64,000 nucleotides of DNA from Streptomyces galbus (GTDB taxonomy: Bacteria; Actinomycetota; Actinomycetes; Streptomycetales; Streptomycetaceae): contig NZ_SZPR01000003.1 in NCBI RefSeq assembly GCF_005280195.1, positions 62,001-126,000 on the forward strand, written 5' to 3'. Both the position numbers and the translations under genes were made by a program. The notes beneath the pieces are model-generated. The model did no database searches. It was given only the letters and a program-made list of their open reading frames with translations, and was not told the origin of the DNA. Shown here piece after piece: positions 8,443 to 16,396 of the stretch (positions within the stretch are counted from its first letter, which is position 1; each line of letters begins with the position of its first letter).

Positions 8443-9780
8443 ATGACACAGGCACCCGCGACCCCCCGGAACGTCAGGCGCCGGCACGACCGCGAGATCG
8501 TCACCCTGGCCGTCCCCGCCTTCGGCGCGCTGGTCGCGGAGCCCCTCTTCGTCATGGCCGACAGCGCCATCGTCGGCCACCTCGGCACCGCGCAGCTCGC
8601 CGGTCTCGGGGTCGCCTCCGCCCTGCTCACCACCGCCGTCAGCGTCTTCGTCTTCCTCGCCTACGCCACGACCGCGGCCGTCGCCCGGCGGGTGGGCGCG
8701 GGCGACCTCCAGGCCGCCATCCGCCAGGGCATGGACGGCATCTGGCTCGCCCTGCTCCTCGGCGCCGCCGTGATCGTCGTCGTCCTCCCCGCCGCTCCCG
8801 CGCTCGTCGACCTCTTCGGGGCCTCCGACACGGCCGCGCCCTACGCGACGACGTACCTGCGGATCTCCTCGCTCGGGATCCCCGCCATGCTCGCCGTCCT
8901 CGCGGCGACCGGCGTGCTGCGCGGGCTCCAGGACACCAGGACACCGCTCTACGTGGCCGTCGCGGGCTTCGTCGCCAACGGCGCCCTGAACGCGGTGCTC
9001 GTCTACGGCGCCGGCCTGGGGATCGCCGGCTCCGCCTGGGGCACGGTCATCGCCCAGTGCGGCATGGCCGCGGTCTACCTCGTCGTGGTCGTCCGGGGTG
9101 CCCGGCGCCATGGTGCCTCCCTGCGGCCGGACGCCGCCGGGATCCGGGCCTCGGCCCAGGCCGGTGCGCCCCTGCTGGTGCGGACCCTGTCCCTGCGGGC
9201 GATCCTGATGATCGCGACGGCCGTCGCCGCACGACTCGGCGACGCCGACATCGCGGCCCACCAGATCATCCTGTCCCTGTGGAGCCTGCTGGCCTTCGCG
9301 CTCGACGCCATCGCCATCGCCGGGCAGGCCATCATCGGCCGCTACCTCGGGGCCGGTGACGCCGACGGCGCCCGCGCCGCCTGCCGGCGCATGGTCCAGT
9401 GGGGCATCGCCGTGGGCCTGGTGCTGGGTGCGCTGGTCGTCGCCAGCCGACCGGTGTTCCTCGCGCTGTTCACGAGCGATGCCGCCGTACAGGACGCCGC
9501 CCTGCCCGCTCTGGTGATCGTGGCGCTCTGCCAGCCGGTCTCGGGGATCGTCTTCGTCCTCGACGGCGTCCTGATGGGCGCGGGCGACGGACCGTACCTG
9601 GCCCGGGCGATGCTCGTGACCCTCGCGGTCTTCGCGCCGGTGGCGGTCCTCGTGCCGACCCTCGGTGGCGGCCTCACCGCGCTGTGGGCGGCGATGACGC
9701 TCATGATGATCGTGCGGATGGTGACGCTGTGGCTGCGCTCCCGCTCCGGCCGCTGGATCGTCACGGGCGCGACGCGCTGA
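8443..9780 (+). CDS. MATE family efflux transporter
   Basis: A 445-residue membrane protein with about 12 hydrophobic segments. The first helix region LAVPAFGALVAEPLFVMAD and the repeat of this element in the second half (about residues 225-260) match MATE (multidrug and toxin extrusion) transporters, DinF-like branch. It probably exports organic cations or oxidant-related compounds by ion antiport. The ATG at 8443 was chosen; TTG and GTG codons lie just upstream at 8434 and 8437, and no clear ribosome-binding site separates them. Divergent from dnaB; a parS site follows 2 bases after its stop. Confidence 0.9.
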   Translation: MTQAPATPRNVRRRHDREIVTLAVPAFGALVAEPLFVMADSAIVGHLGTAQLAGLGVASALLTTAVSVFVFLAYATTAAVARRVGAGDLQAAIRQGMDGIWLALLLGAAVIVVVLPAAPALVDLFGASDTAAPYATTYLRISSLGIPAMLAVLAATGVLRGLQDTRTPLYVAVAGFVANGALNAVLVYGAGLGIAGSAWGTVIAQCGMAAVYLVVVVRGARRHGASLRPDAAGIRASAQAGAPLLVRTLSLRAILMIATAVAARLGDADIAAHQIILSLWSLLAFALDAIAIAGQAIIGRYLGAGDADGARAACRRMVQWGIAVGLVLGALVVASRPVFLALFTSDAAVQDAALPALVIVALCQPVSGIVFVLDGVLMGAGDGPYLARAMLVTLAVFAPVAVLVPTLGGGLTALWAAMTLMMIVRMVTLWLRSRSGRWIVTGATR

Positions 9781-9782
9781 GC

Positions 9783-9796
9783 GTTTCACGTGAAAC
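9783..9796. promoter_or_regulatory. parS site (ParB binding)
   Basis: Perfect GTTTCACGTGAAAC immediately after the MATE stop codon. Confidence 0.92.
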
Positions 9797-9882
9797 ACCG
9801 GGCCACCGGCCCGCTCCGGGCGCAGCAGAACGCGCCGCTGCTCGGGACGGCGGACGCCTGCATCCGGGCCGCTGACACAGAA

Positions 9883-9914
9883 CTGGGGCCGCACCCCGAA
9901 GGATGCGGCCCCAG
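9883..9914. terminator. Hairpin downstream of rplI
   Basis: Perfect 11-base arms (CTGGGGCCGCA and its complement) with a 10-base loop, located between the convergent MATE and rplI genes. Confidence 0.75.
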
Positions 9915-9937
9915 CCAGTGCTCAGCGAGCAGACCGC

Positions 9938-10384
9938 TTACGCGGCGACGACCTCGATGTTGACCTTGGCGGCCACCTCGGGGTGCAGACGCACGGACGT
10001 CTCGTGGGCGCCCAGCGTCTTGATCGGCGTACCGAGCTCGATGCGGCGCTTGTCGACCTCGGGACCACCGGCGGCCTTGATCGCGGACGCGACGTCGGCC
10101 GGGGTGACGGAACCGAAGAGCCGGCCGGCGTCGCCGGAGCGAACGGCCAGACGGACCTTCACGCCCTCGAGCTGGGCCTTGATGGCGTTGGCCTGCTCGA
10201 TGGTCTGGATCTCGTGGATCTTGCGAGCACGACGGATCTGCTCGACGTCCTTCTCGCCACCCTTGGTCCAGCGGATCGCGAACTTCCGCGGGATCAGGTA
10301 GTTGCGGGCGTAGCCGTCCTTGACGTCGACGACTTCGCCAGCGGCGCCGAGGCCGGAGACCTCGTGGGTGAGGATGATCTTCAT
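9938..10384 (-). CDS. rplI: 50S ribosomal protein L9
   Basis: A 148-residue ribosomal protein that binds 23S rRNA. The N-terminal [13 protein letters not shown] and [13 protein letters not shown] (about residues 24-36) are family signatures; a long helix connects to the C-terminal domain. Last gene of the rpsF-ssb-rpsR-rplI operon, 18 bases after rpsR, followed by a hairpin terminator. Confidence 0.97.
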   Translation of the reverse strand: MKIILTHEVSGLGAAGEVVDVKDGYARNYLIPRKFAIRWTKGGEKDVEQIRRARKIHEIQTIEQANAIKAQLEGVKVRLAVRSGDAGRLFGSVTPADVASAIKAAGGPEVDKRRIELGTPIKTLGAHETSVRLHPEVAAKVNIEVVAA

Positions 10385-10402
10385 GAGTCGGTCACCCTTC
10401 CC

Positions 10403-10639
10403 TTATCGCGCGGTGGACGTGTAGGGCAGCAGCGCCATCTCACGGCTGTTCTTGACGGCCGTGGCGACGTCACGCTGGTGCTGCGTGCAGTTGCCGGTCA
10501 CGCGGCGGGCACGGATCTTGCCGCGGTCGGAAATGAACTTCCGCAGCATGTTCGTGTCCTTGTAGTCCACGTACGTGACCTTGTCCTTGCAGAATGCGCA
10601 GACCTTCTTCTTCGGCTTGCGCACAGGCGGCTTCGCCAT
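10403..10639 (-). CDS. rpsR: 30S ribosomal protein S18
   Basis: A 78-residue ribosomal protein that pairs with S6 on the small subunit. CAFCKDK near residues 14-20 and a later Cys in TGNCTQH suggest a cysteine-containing form that may bind zinc. [16 protein letters not shown] is the family signature. It lies between ssb and rplI. Confidence 0.96.
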   Translation of the reverse strand: MAKPPVRKPKKKVCAFCKDKVTYVDYKDTNMLRKFISDRGKIRARRVTGNCTQHQRDVATAVKNSREMALLPYTSTAR

Positions 10640-10683
10640 GGTGTTTCTCCTGTGTGATCAAGAAGGGGGGTGTCGAGCCGCCC

Positions 10684-11268
10684 CTAGAAGGGGGGCTCGT
10701 CCGAGTAGCCGCCACCGCCGCCGGAGCCGCCGCCCCAGCCGCCGCCGCCCTGCTGGGCGCCACCGGCGGGAGCACCGGTCGCCCAGGGGTCGTCGGCCGG
10801 AGCGCCGCCGCCCTGCTGGCCGCCGCCGGGGCCACCGCCCCAGCCGCCGCCCTGCTGGCCGCCACCGCCGCCGAAGCCGCCGCCCCCGCCCTGGCCACCG
10901 CGGCCGGCGGTCTTGGTGACCTTGGCCGTGGCGTTGCGCAGGCTGGGACCGACTTCCTCGACGTCCAGCTCGTAGACCGTGCGCTTGACGCCCTCACGGT
11001 CCTCGTAGGACCGCTGCTTCAGCCGGCCCTGCACGAGCACGCGCATGCCTCGCTGGAGCGACTCGGCGACGTTCTCCGCCGCCTGACGCCAGACCGAGCA
11101 GGTCAGGAACAGGCTCTCGCCGTCCTTCCACTCGTTCGTCTGGCGGTCGAAGGTGCGGGGAGTGGACGCGACACGGAACTTCGCGACCGCCGCACCGGAG
11201 GGGGTGAAGCGCAGCTCGGGGTCATCGACAAGGTTGCCGATGACCGTGATGACGGTCTCGCCTGCCAT
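10684..11268 (-). CDS. ssb: Single-stranded DNA-binding protein
   Basis: A 194-residue SSB that coats single-stranded DNA at the fork. The OB fold occupies about residues 1-112 ([51 protein letters not shown]). A Gly/Gln/Trp-rich linker follows, ending in the acidic tip DEPPF, which recruits partner proteins. The tip differs from the E. coli DDDIPF form but keeps the terminal Pro-Phe. It lies between rpsF and rpsR. Confidence 0.96.
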   Translation of the reverse strand: MAGETVITVIGNLVDDPELRFTPSGAAVAKFRVASTPRTFDRQTNEWKDGESLFLTCSVWRQAAENVAESLQRGMRVLVQGRLKQRSYEDREGVKRTVYELDVEEVGPSLRNATAKVTKTAGRGGQGGGGGFGGGGGQQGGGWGGGPGGGQQGGGAPADDPWATGAPAGGAQQGGGGWGGGSGGGGGYSDEPPF

Positions 11269-11347
11269 GGGGGAACCTCTCGGCGGGTTTGCTGCTGCTG
11301 GCTGCTGGTGGTGCTACTCGATTCCCGGGATCGGCTGAGCCGGAGGC

Positions 11348-11638
11348 TCAGTGGGTCTCGGGACGGAGGACCTTGGTCCGGAGGACCGACTCGTTCAGGT
11401 TCATCTGGCGGTCGAGCTCCTTGACGACCGCAGGCTCGGCCTGCAGGTCGATGACCGAGTAGATGCCCTCGGGCTTCTTCTTGATCTCGTACGAGAGACG
11501 ACGACGGCCCCAGGTGTCGACCTTCTCCACCTTTCCGTTGCCCTCACGGACGACGGAGAGGAAGTTCTCGATCAGGGGGGCGACAGCGCGCTCCTCCAGA
11601 TCCGGGTCGAGGATGACCATCACCTCGTAGTGACGCAT
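11348..11638 (-). CDS. rpsF: 30S ribosomal protein S6
   Basis: A 96-residue small-subunit protein starting [16 protein letters not shown], with [20 protein letters not shown] in the centre as in all S6 proteins. The ATG at 11638 has AAAGGAGG 9 bases upstream. First gene of the rpsF-ssb-rpsR-rplI operon. The 242-base gap upstream must hold the operon promoter; I could not define its -35 and -10 boxes. Confidence 0.97.
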   Translation of the reverse strand: MRHYEVMVILDPDLEERAVAPLIENFLSVVREGNGKVEKVDTWGRRRLSYEIKKKPEGIYSVIDLQAEPAVVKELDRQMNLNESVLRTKVLRPETH

Positions 11639-11880
11639 GTGGAACCCACCTCCTTTGGACTCAGCGGCCACGGTCGTTCCGTGGCAGGAGGGTTGTGATG
11701 CGTACGCAACGGTATCCGCCGCCACTGACAATCGGTCGGGCGTGGGCAGACACCGGTGCAGACGGTACACACTACCCGCACCCGTGCTTCCGGTTGAAAT
11801 CCGGCCGGGAAGCCCGTCAGTCTTGTACACGTCGGGTGTGTACGGCGCTACGATGCGCCGCCTTCCGCAGGAGGTGCCCC

Positions 11881-12195
11881 ATGGCACAACAGGCATTGCG
11901 ACCCAACACCGCCGGATCCCTCTTCGCCACCGACGGCAGACGCCACCCGGTCCAGGACGCCCTCACGGCCGTCACCCTGGTCCTCGGCGTGGTGTCCTTC
12001 GTCACGGCGCAGTTCCACAGCCTCCACCTGCTGAGCTCCTGGACGGGTCTGGTCGGGATCTTCACCGGCGCCTACGGACAGTGGATCTCCGTGACCACCC
12101 GCGAGCGCTTCGGACTGATCCTGGGCCTCGGTGCCTCCGGCGTCGGCTTCCTGCTGGGCATGGCCCACGGCGGCCTGTTCGGCGGCCTCTGGTGA
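11881..12195 (+). CDS. Small integral membrane protein, hypothetical
   Basis: A 104-residue protein with about three hydrophobic segments: residues about 27-45 ([17 protein letters not shown]), 50-68 and 78-103 (glycine-rich). The ATG at 11881 has GGAGG 6 bases upstream; earlier in-frame starts reach into the rpsF promoter region and are unlikely. It is divergent from rpsF and lies 179 bases before the femX-like gene. Function unknown. Confidence 0.75.
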   Translation: MAQQALRPNTAGSLFATDGRRHPVQDALTAVTLVLGVVSFVTAQFHSLHLLSSWTGLVGIFTGAYGQWISVTTRERFGLILGLGASGVGFLLGMAHGGLFGGLW

Positions 12196-12374
12196 CCTGA
12201 CCGCGTCCGGCGGCCGGGCTCCTCCGGCCGCCCCGCACACGCCCCTGCCGCACCCGGGCGGGGACGAAGGTGCCGTACGCCCAAACGGGGCGCTCCCCGG
12301 GCGCAGTAGGCTTCGGCGCGAGAGCCGGAGCCCCTGTACCCATGGGGACACACCAGCCCGAGGAGCGCCCCGAC

Positions 12375-13496
12375 ATGAGCCTGACCCTGAGGACGATCAG
12401 CCGCGAGCAGCATCTGGCATTCATCCAGAGCCTGCCGGCGGCGAGCCACATGCAGGTCCCGGCCTGGGCGGACGTCAAGGCCGAGTGGCGGTCGGAGAAC
12501 CTCGGCTGGTTCGACGAGCGCACCGGCGCGCTGGTCGGTGCGGGACTCGTCCTCTACCGTCAGCTCCCCAAGATCAAGCGCTACCTGGCCTACCTGCCCG
12601 AAGGCCCGGTCATCAACTGGTACGCGCCGAACCTGACCGAGTGGCTGGAGCCGATGCTCGCGCACCTCAAGCAGCAGGGCGCGTTCTCCGTGAAGATGGG
12701 CCCGCCGGTCGTCATCCGGCGCTGGGAGGCCAACTCCATCAAGCAGGGCATCCAGAACCCGGACGTGAAGCGGCTGCGCGACATCGAGGCCGACTTCATC
12801 GAGCCGCGCGCCTTCGAGGTGGCCGACAAGCTGCGCCGCATGGGCTGGCAGCAGGGCGAGGACGGCGGCGCCGGCTTCGGCGACGTCCAGCCGCGCTACG
12901 TCTTCCAGGTGCCGCTGGCGAACCGTTCGCTCGAAGAGGTCCACAAGAACTTCAACCAGCTCTGGCGCCGCAACATCAAGAAGGCCGAGAAGGCCGGCGT
13001 CGAGGTCGTCCAGGGCGGCTACCACGACCTGGAGGAGTGGCAGCGGCTGTACGAGATCACGGCCGTGCGCGACCACTTCCGGCCCCGCCCGCTGTCGTAC
13101 TTCCAGCGCATGTGGACCGCCCTCAACTCCGAGGACCCCAACCGGATGCGGCTGTACTTCGCCCGCCACGACGGGGTGAACCTGGCGGCGGCGACCATGC
13201 TGATCGTCGGCGGGCACGTCTGGTACTCCTACGGCGCCTCCGACAACATCGGCCGTGAGTTCCGCCCGTCGAACGCCATGCAGTGGCGGATGCTGCGCGA
13301 CGCCTACGCGCTCGGCGCGACGGTCTACGACCTGCGCGGCATCTCCGACTCGCTGGACGAGAGCGACCACCTCTTCGGTCTGATCCAGTTCAAGGTCGGC
13401 ACCGGCGGTGAGGCGGCCGAATACCTGGGCGAGTGGGACTTCCCGCTGAACAAGCTGCTCCACAAGGCCCTCGACATCTACATGTCGCGCCGCTGA
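12375..13496 (+). CDS. FemX-type peptidoglycan interpeptide-bridge aminoacyltransferase
   Basis: A 373-residue FemABX-family protein with tandem GNAT-like domains. Features include SHMQVPAWADVKAEW (about 21-35), a coiled segment with NFNQLWRRNIKKAEKAG (about 194-210), and the C-terminal DLRGISDSLDESDHLFGL(I)QFKVGTGGE region typical of the family. In Streptomyces, FemX adds the first glycine to the lipid II stem peptide using glycyl-tRNA; the same role is inferred here. The ATG at 12375 has GAGGAG about 10 bases upstream. It is followed by the alanine-racemase-like gene, possibly in the same transcript. Confidence 0.88.
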   Translation: MSLTLRTISREQHLAFIQSLPAASHMQVPAWADVKAEWRSENLGWFDERTGALVGAGLVLYRQLPKIKRYLAYLPEGPVINWYAPNLTEWLEPMLAHLKQQGAFSVKMGPPVVIRRWEANSIKQGIQNPDVKRLRDIEADFIEPRAFEVADKLRRMGWQQGEDGGAGFGDVQPRYVFQVPLANRSLEEVHKNFNQLWRRNIKKAEKAGVEVVQGGYHDLEEWQRLYEITAVRDHFRPRPLSYFQRMWTALNSEDPNRMRLYFARHDGVNLAAATMLIVGGHVWYSYGASDNIGREFRPSNAMQWRMLRDAYALGATVYDLRGISDSLDESDHLFGLIQFKVGTGGEAAEYLGEWDFPLNKLLHKALDIYMSRR

Positions 13497-13562
13497 CGCT
13501 CCCCGACGGGTGCTTCGATACACACAGCCAACACAGTCACGAGAAAGGTCCCGGGTCCGGCC

Positions 13563-14594
13563 ATGGCGCTCACGCTCTACGTCGACACCGCGCGCTGGCG
13601 GGCGCACCACAAGCACGTGCAGGAGCAGTTCCCCGGACTCGTCCCGGTCTGCAAGGGCAACGGCTACGGCTTCGGGCACGAGCGGCTGGCGGAGGAGGCG
13701 ACCCGCCTCGGCTCGGACGTCCTCGCCGTCGGGACGACGTACGAGGCCGCGCGCATCAAGGACTGGTTCGGCGGTGACCTGCTGGTGCTGACGCCGTACC
13801 GGCGCGGCGAGGAGCCGGTGCCGCTGCCGGACCGGGTCATCCGCTCGGTGTCCTCCATCGACGGCGTCTTCGGCCTCGTCGGGGCCCGGGTGGTCATCGA
13901 GGTGATGTCCTCGATGAAGCGCCACGGGGTGAGCGAGCAGGACCTGCCGCAGCTGCACTCCGCCATAGAGAACGTCCGCCTGGAGGGCTTCGCCATCCAC
14001 CTGCCGCTCGACCGCACCGACGGCTCCGACGCCGTCGAGGAGGTCATCGGCTGGATGGACCGGCTGCGCGCGGCCCGGCTGCCGCTGCACACCATGTTCG
14101 TCAGCCACCTGAAGGCCGAGGAACTCCAGCGGTTGCAGCAGCAGTTCCCGCAGACCCGTTTCCGGGCGCGGATCGGCACGCGGCTGTGGCTGGGCGACCA
14201 CGACGCCACCGAGTACCGCGGCGCGGTGCTGGACGTCACGCGGGTCGCGAAGGGCGACCGTTTCGGCTACCGCCAGCAGAAGGCGGCCTCCGACGGCTAT
14301 CTGGTGGTCGTGGCGGGCGGTACCTCGCACGGGGTGGGCCTGGAGGCCCCGAAGGCCCTGCACGGTGTCATGCCGCGGGCCAAGGGCGTCGCGCGGGCCG
14401 GTCTGGCCACGGTGAACCGGAACCTCTCGCCGTTCGTCTGGGGCGGCAAGCAGCGCTGGTTCGCCGAGCCGCCGCACATGCAGGTGTCCATCCTGTTCGT
14501 GCCCTCGGACGCGCCGGAGCCCCAGGTCGGGGACGAGCTGGTGGCCCATCTGCGGCACACGACCACGCAGTTCGACCGTCTCGTGGACCGCTAG
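13563..14594 (+). CDS. Alanine-racemase-like fold-type III PLP protein
   Basis: A 343-residue protein similar to alanine racemase. The PLP-lysine motif reads CKGNGYGFGHE near residues 30-40, close to the VKANAYGHG of true racemases. The C-terminal beta domain is present (ARIGTRLWLGD near residues 201-211; VAKGDRFGYRQQK near 228-240). It sits directly after the FemX-like gene, which suggests a role in peptidoglycan precursor or amino-acid metabolism. Whether it racemises alanine is unknown. The ATG at 13563 has GAAAGG upstream. A strong hairpin ends the unit. Confidence 0.82.
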   Translation: MALTLYVDTARWRAHHKHVQEQFPGLVPVCKGNGYGFGHERLAEEATRLGSDVLAVGTTYEAARIKDWFGGDLLVLTPYRRGEEPVPLPDRVIRSVSSIDGVFGLVGARVVIEVMSSMKRHGVSEQDLPQLHSAIENVRLEGFAIHLPLDRTDGSDAVEEVIGWMDRLRAARLPLHTMFVSHLKAEELQRLQQQFPQTRFRARIGTRLWLGDHDATEYRGAVLDVTRVAKGDRFGYRQQKAASDGYLVVVAGGTSHGVGLEAPKALHGVMPRAKGVARAGLATVNRNLSPFVWGGKQRWFAEPPHMQVSILFVPSDAPEPQVGDELVAHLRHTTTQFDRLVDR

Positions 14595-14647
14595 GCGCTC
14601 CGGCGCCCGCAGCAGGACGCCGGAAGAGCGGGACAAGAGCACAACAC

Positions 14648-14678
14648 AAAGGCCGTACACGGGCTGTGTACGGCCTTT
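14648..14678. terminator. Bidirectional hairpin terminator
   Basis: Perfect 13-base arms (AAAGGCCGTACAC and its complement) with a 5-base loop and flanking T/A-ended arms, between the convergent Alr-like and GT87-like genes. Confidence 0.88.
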
Positions 14679-14722
14679 CGTGTGCTCGGGACCCTCCCGG
14701 AGCCTGCCGCATCCCTGACGGC

Positions 14723-16222
14723 TCAGGAGGGGCCGTCGGACGCCTCCTCGCGGCCCCACTCCACCTGCGGGCCGTCGAACTGCGCGGCGTGCCGCGGCGG
14801 ATGGGCCGCGGTCCCGAGGACGAACTTGTCCGGTGCCCCGTCGAGGACGCCCCCGGAGGGATCGTCGTCCCCGTCCTGCCGGACCACGTCCCGCTCGGGC
14901 ATGAGGATGTCGCGTACGACGACGGCGCACAGGTAGAGCGTCCCGGCGAGGTGCAGGCCGATGGCGTAGTGGTAGCCGTCGGTCGGCAGGCCCTTGTGGG
15001 CGTCGCCGCTGGTCGTGTACGCGAGGTACAGCCAGATGCCCAGGAAGTACGCCACCTCGCAGGCCTGCCAGACCAGGAAGTCCCGCCACTTGGGGCGGGC
15101 CAGCACGGCCAGCGGCACCAGCCACAGCACGTACTGCGGGGAGTAGACCTTGTTGGTGAGGATGAAGGCCGCCACCACCAGGAACGCCAGTTGGGCGAAG
15201 CGGGGCCGGCGCGGCGCGGTGAGCGTCAGGCCGGCGATGCCCAGGAAGCACAGCACGACCAGCGCCGTGGCGAGCTTGTTGACGCTGTCGGTGGTCAGCG
15301 GGTCTGAGGACTTCTGCGCCAGGATCAGCCAGAAGGAACCGAAGTCGACGCCCCGCTCCTGGCTGAACGTGTAGAACTTCGACCAGCCGTCGAACGCGAA
15401 CAGCCCGACCGGCACGTTGACCACGAGCCAGGCGACCACGGCTCCGGCCAGGGCCGTGAAGAAGGCCCGCCACTTGCCGGCCCGCCAGCACAGCAGGAAC
15501 AGCGGTCCGAGCAGGAAGACGGGGTAGAGCTTGGCCGCCGTGGCGAGCCCCAGCAGCACGCCGAACGCGAGGGCGCGGCCCCGGGACCACATCAGCATCG
15601 CCGCGGCCGTCAGGGCGACCGCGAACAGGTCCCAGTTGATGGTGGCGGTCAGCGCGAAGGCGGGTGCGAGCGCGACCAGCAGGCCGTCCCAGGGACGGCG
15701 GGCGTCGGTGCGGCTCACGCAGACCACGATCACGGCCGCGCAGGCCATGAGCATCCCCGCGTTGACCATCCAGTACCACTGGGCCTGGTGCTGGAGGCTG
15801 CCGCTGCCGGGGGTGAGCCAGGCGGCGACCTCCATGAAGAGCCCGGTCAGCACCGGGTACTCGAGGTACTGCATGTCGCCGGGCAGCTTGTCGAAGTACG
15901 GCACCAGGCCGTCCGCGAAGCCCCGCCCCTGGTACAGGTGCGGGATGTCCGAGTAGCAGGCGTGCGTGTACTGGGAGCTGGCGCCGAAGAACCACCCGGA
16001 GTCGTAGCAGGGCAGCTTCTGGACCATGCCGAGGGCGAACATCCCGATCGCCACCAGCGCCACCACGCGCACCGGCGTCCACCAGGACGCGCCGAGCAGG
16101 GCGCGCCGGCCGATGGGGCCGCCGATCAGCTCGCTGCCGGCCCGGGAGATCGCGTCGTCCCTGGTGGGGCACACCGGGTCCGCTTCGTGCACGCTCGCTT
16201 GCGTCGAATCTGCGCTGGGCAT
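14723..16222 (-). CDS. Polytopic membrane glycosyltransferase, GT87 / DUF2029-like
   Basis: A 499-residue membrane protein with about ten hydrophobic segments and a cytoplasmic N-terminus of about 50 residues. An early extracytoplasmic loop with CYDSGW and HACYSDIPHLY (about 72-95), followed by YFDKLPGDMQYLEYPVLTG, matches the GT-C-like DUF2029 family. Members use polyprenyl-phosphate mannose to build cell-envelope glycans; the substrate here is inferred. The ATG at 16222 was chosen because upstream frames run into the terminator of the downstream-lying penicillin-binding protein gene. It overlaps no neighbour. Confidence 0.8.
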   Translation of the reverse strand: MPSADSTQASVHEADPVCPTRDDAISRAGSELIGGPIGRRALLGASWWTPVRVVALVAIGMFALGMVQKLPCYDSGWFFGASSQYTHACYSDIPHLYQGRGFADGLVPYFDKLPGDMQYLEYPVLTGLFMEVAAWLTPGSGSLQHQAQWYWMVNAGMLMACAAVIVVCVSRTDARRPWDGLLVALAPAFALTATINWDLFAVALTAAAMLMWSRGRALAFGVLLGLATAAKLYPVFLLGPLFLLCWRAGKWRAFFTALAGAVVAWLVVNVPVGLFAFDGWSKFYTFSQERGVDFGSFWLILAQKSSDPLTTDSVNKLATALVVLCFLGIAGLTLTAPRRPRFAQLAFLVVAAFILTNKVYSPQYVLWLVPLAVLARPKWRDFLVWQACEVAYFLGIWLYLAYTTSGDAHKGLPTDGYHYAIGLHLAGTLYLCAVVVRDILMPERDVVRQDGDDDPSGGVLDGAPDKFVLGTAAHPPRHAAQFDGPQVEWGREEASDGPS

Positions 16223-16256
16223 GGCTCACATCCTGCCGTACGGACCCGGGAAAAGG

Positions 16257-16296
16257 CCGAGGGCCGCCACACCTGGTGCGGTGTGACGGCCCTCGG
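16257..16296. terminator. Hairpin after the penicillin-binding protein gene
   Basis: Arms 16257-16273 and 16280-16296 pair with one mismatch around a 6-base loop. It lies between the minus-strand PBP gene and the next minus-strand gene, and next to two parS sites. Confidence 0.7.
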
Positions 16297-16337
16297 TCTC
16301 TGCGTACACCGGCCCTGTCCGCCGGGGGACAGACCGC

Positions 16338-16351
16338 GTTTCACGTGAAAC
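16338..16351. promoter_or_regulatory. parS site (ParB binding), first of a pair
   Basis: Perfect GTTTCACGTGAAAC, 8 bases from a second copy; both lie in the 174-base gap downstream of the PBP gene. Confidence 0.92.
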
Positions 16352-16359
16352 ATGCGTCT

Positions 16360-16373
16360 GTTTCACGTGAAAC
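16360..16373. promoter_or_regulatory. parS site (ParB binding), second of a pair
   Basis: Perfect GTTTCACGTGAAAC; centre-to-centre distance to the first copy is 22 bases, close to two helical turns. Confidence 0.92.
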
Positions 16374-16396
16374 AAGCAGTGTCGGACAATCCGTGG

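Noticed and set aside
10684..10900. Gly-rich short tandem repeats at the 3' end of ssb, considered as an independent repeat array or CRISPR
   Set aside because: They are codon-level repeats of the SSB linker. No regularly spaced direct repeats with unique spacers are seen anywhere in the window.
12072..16229. 1385-codon minus-strand open frame
   Set aside because: It covers the femX-like, Alr-like and GT87-like genes in other frames, and its translation is low-complexity.
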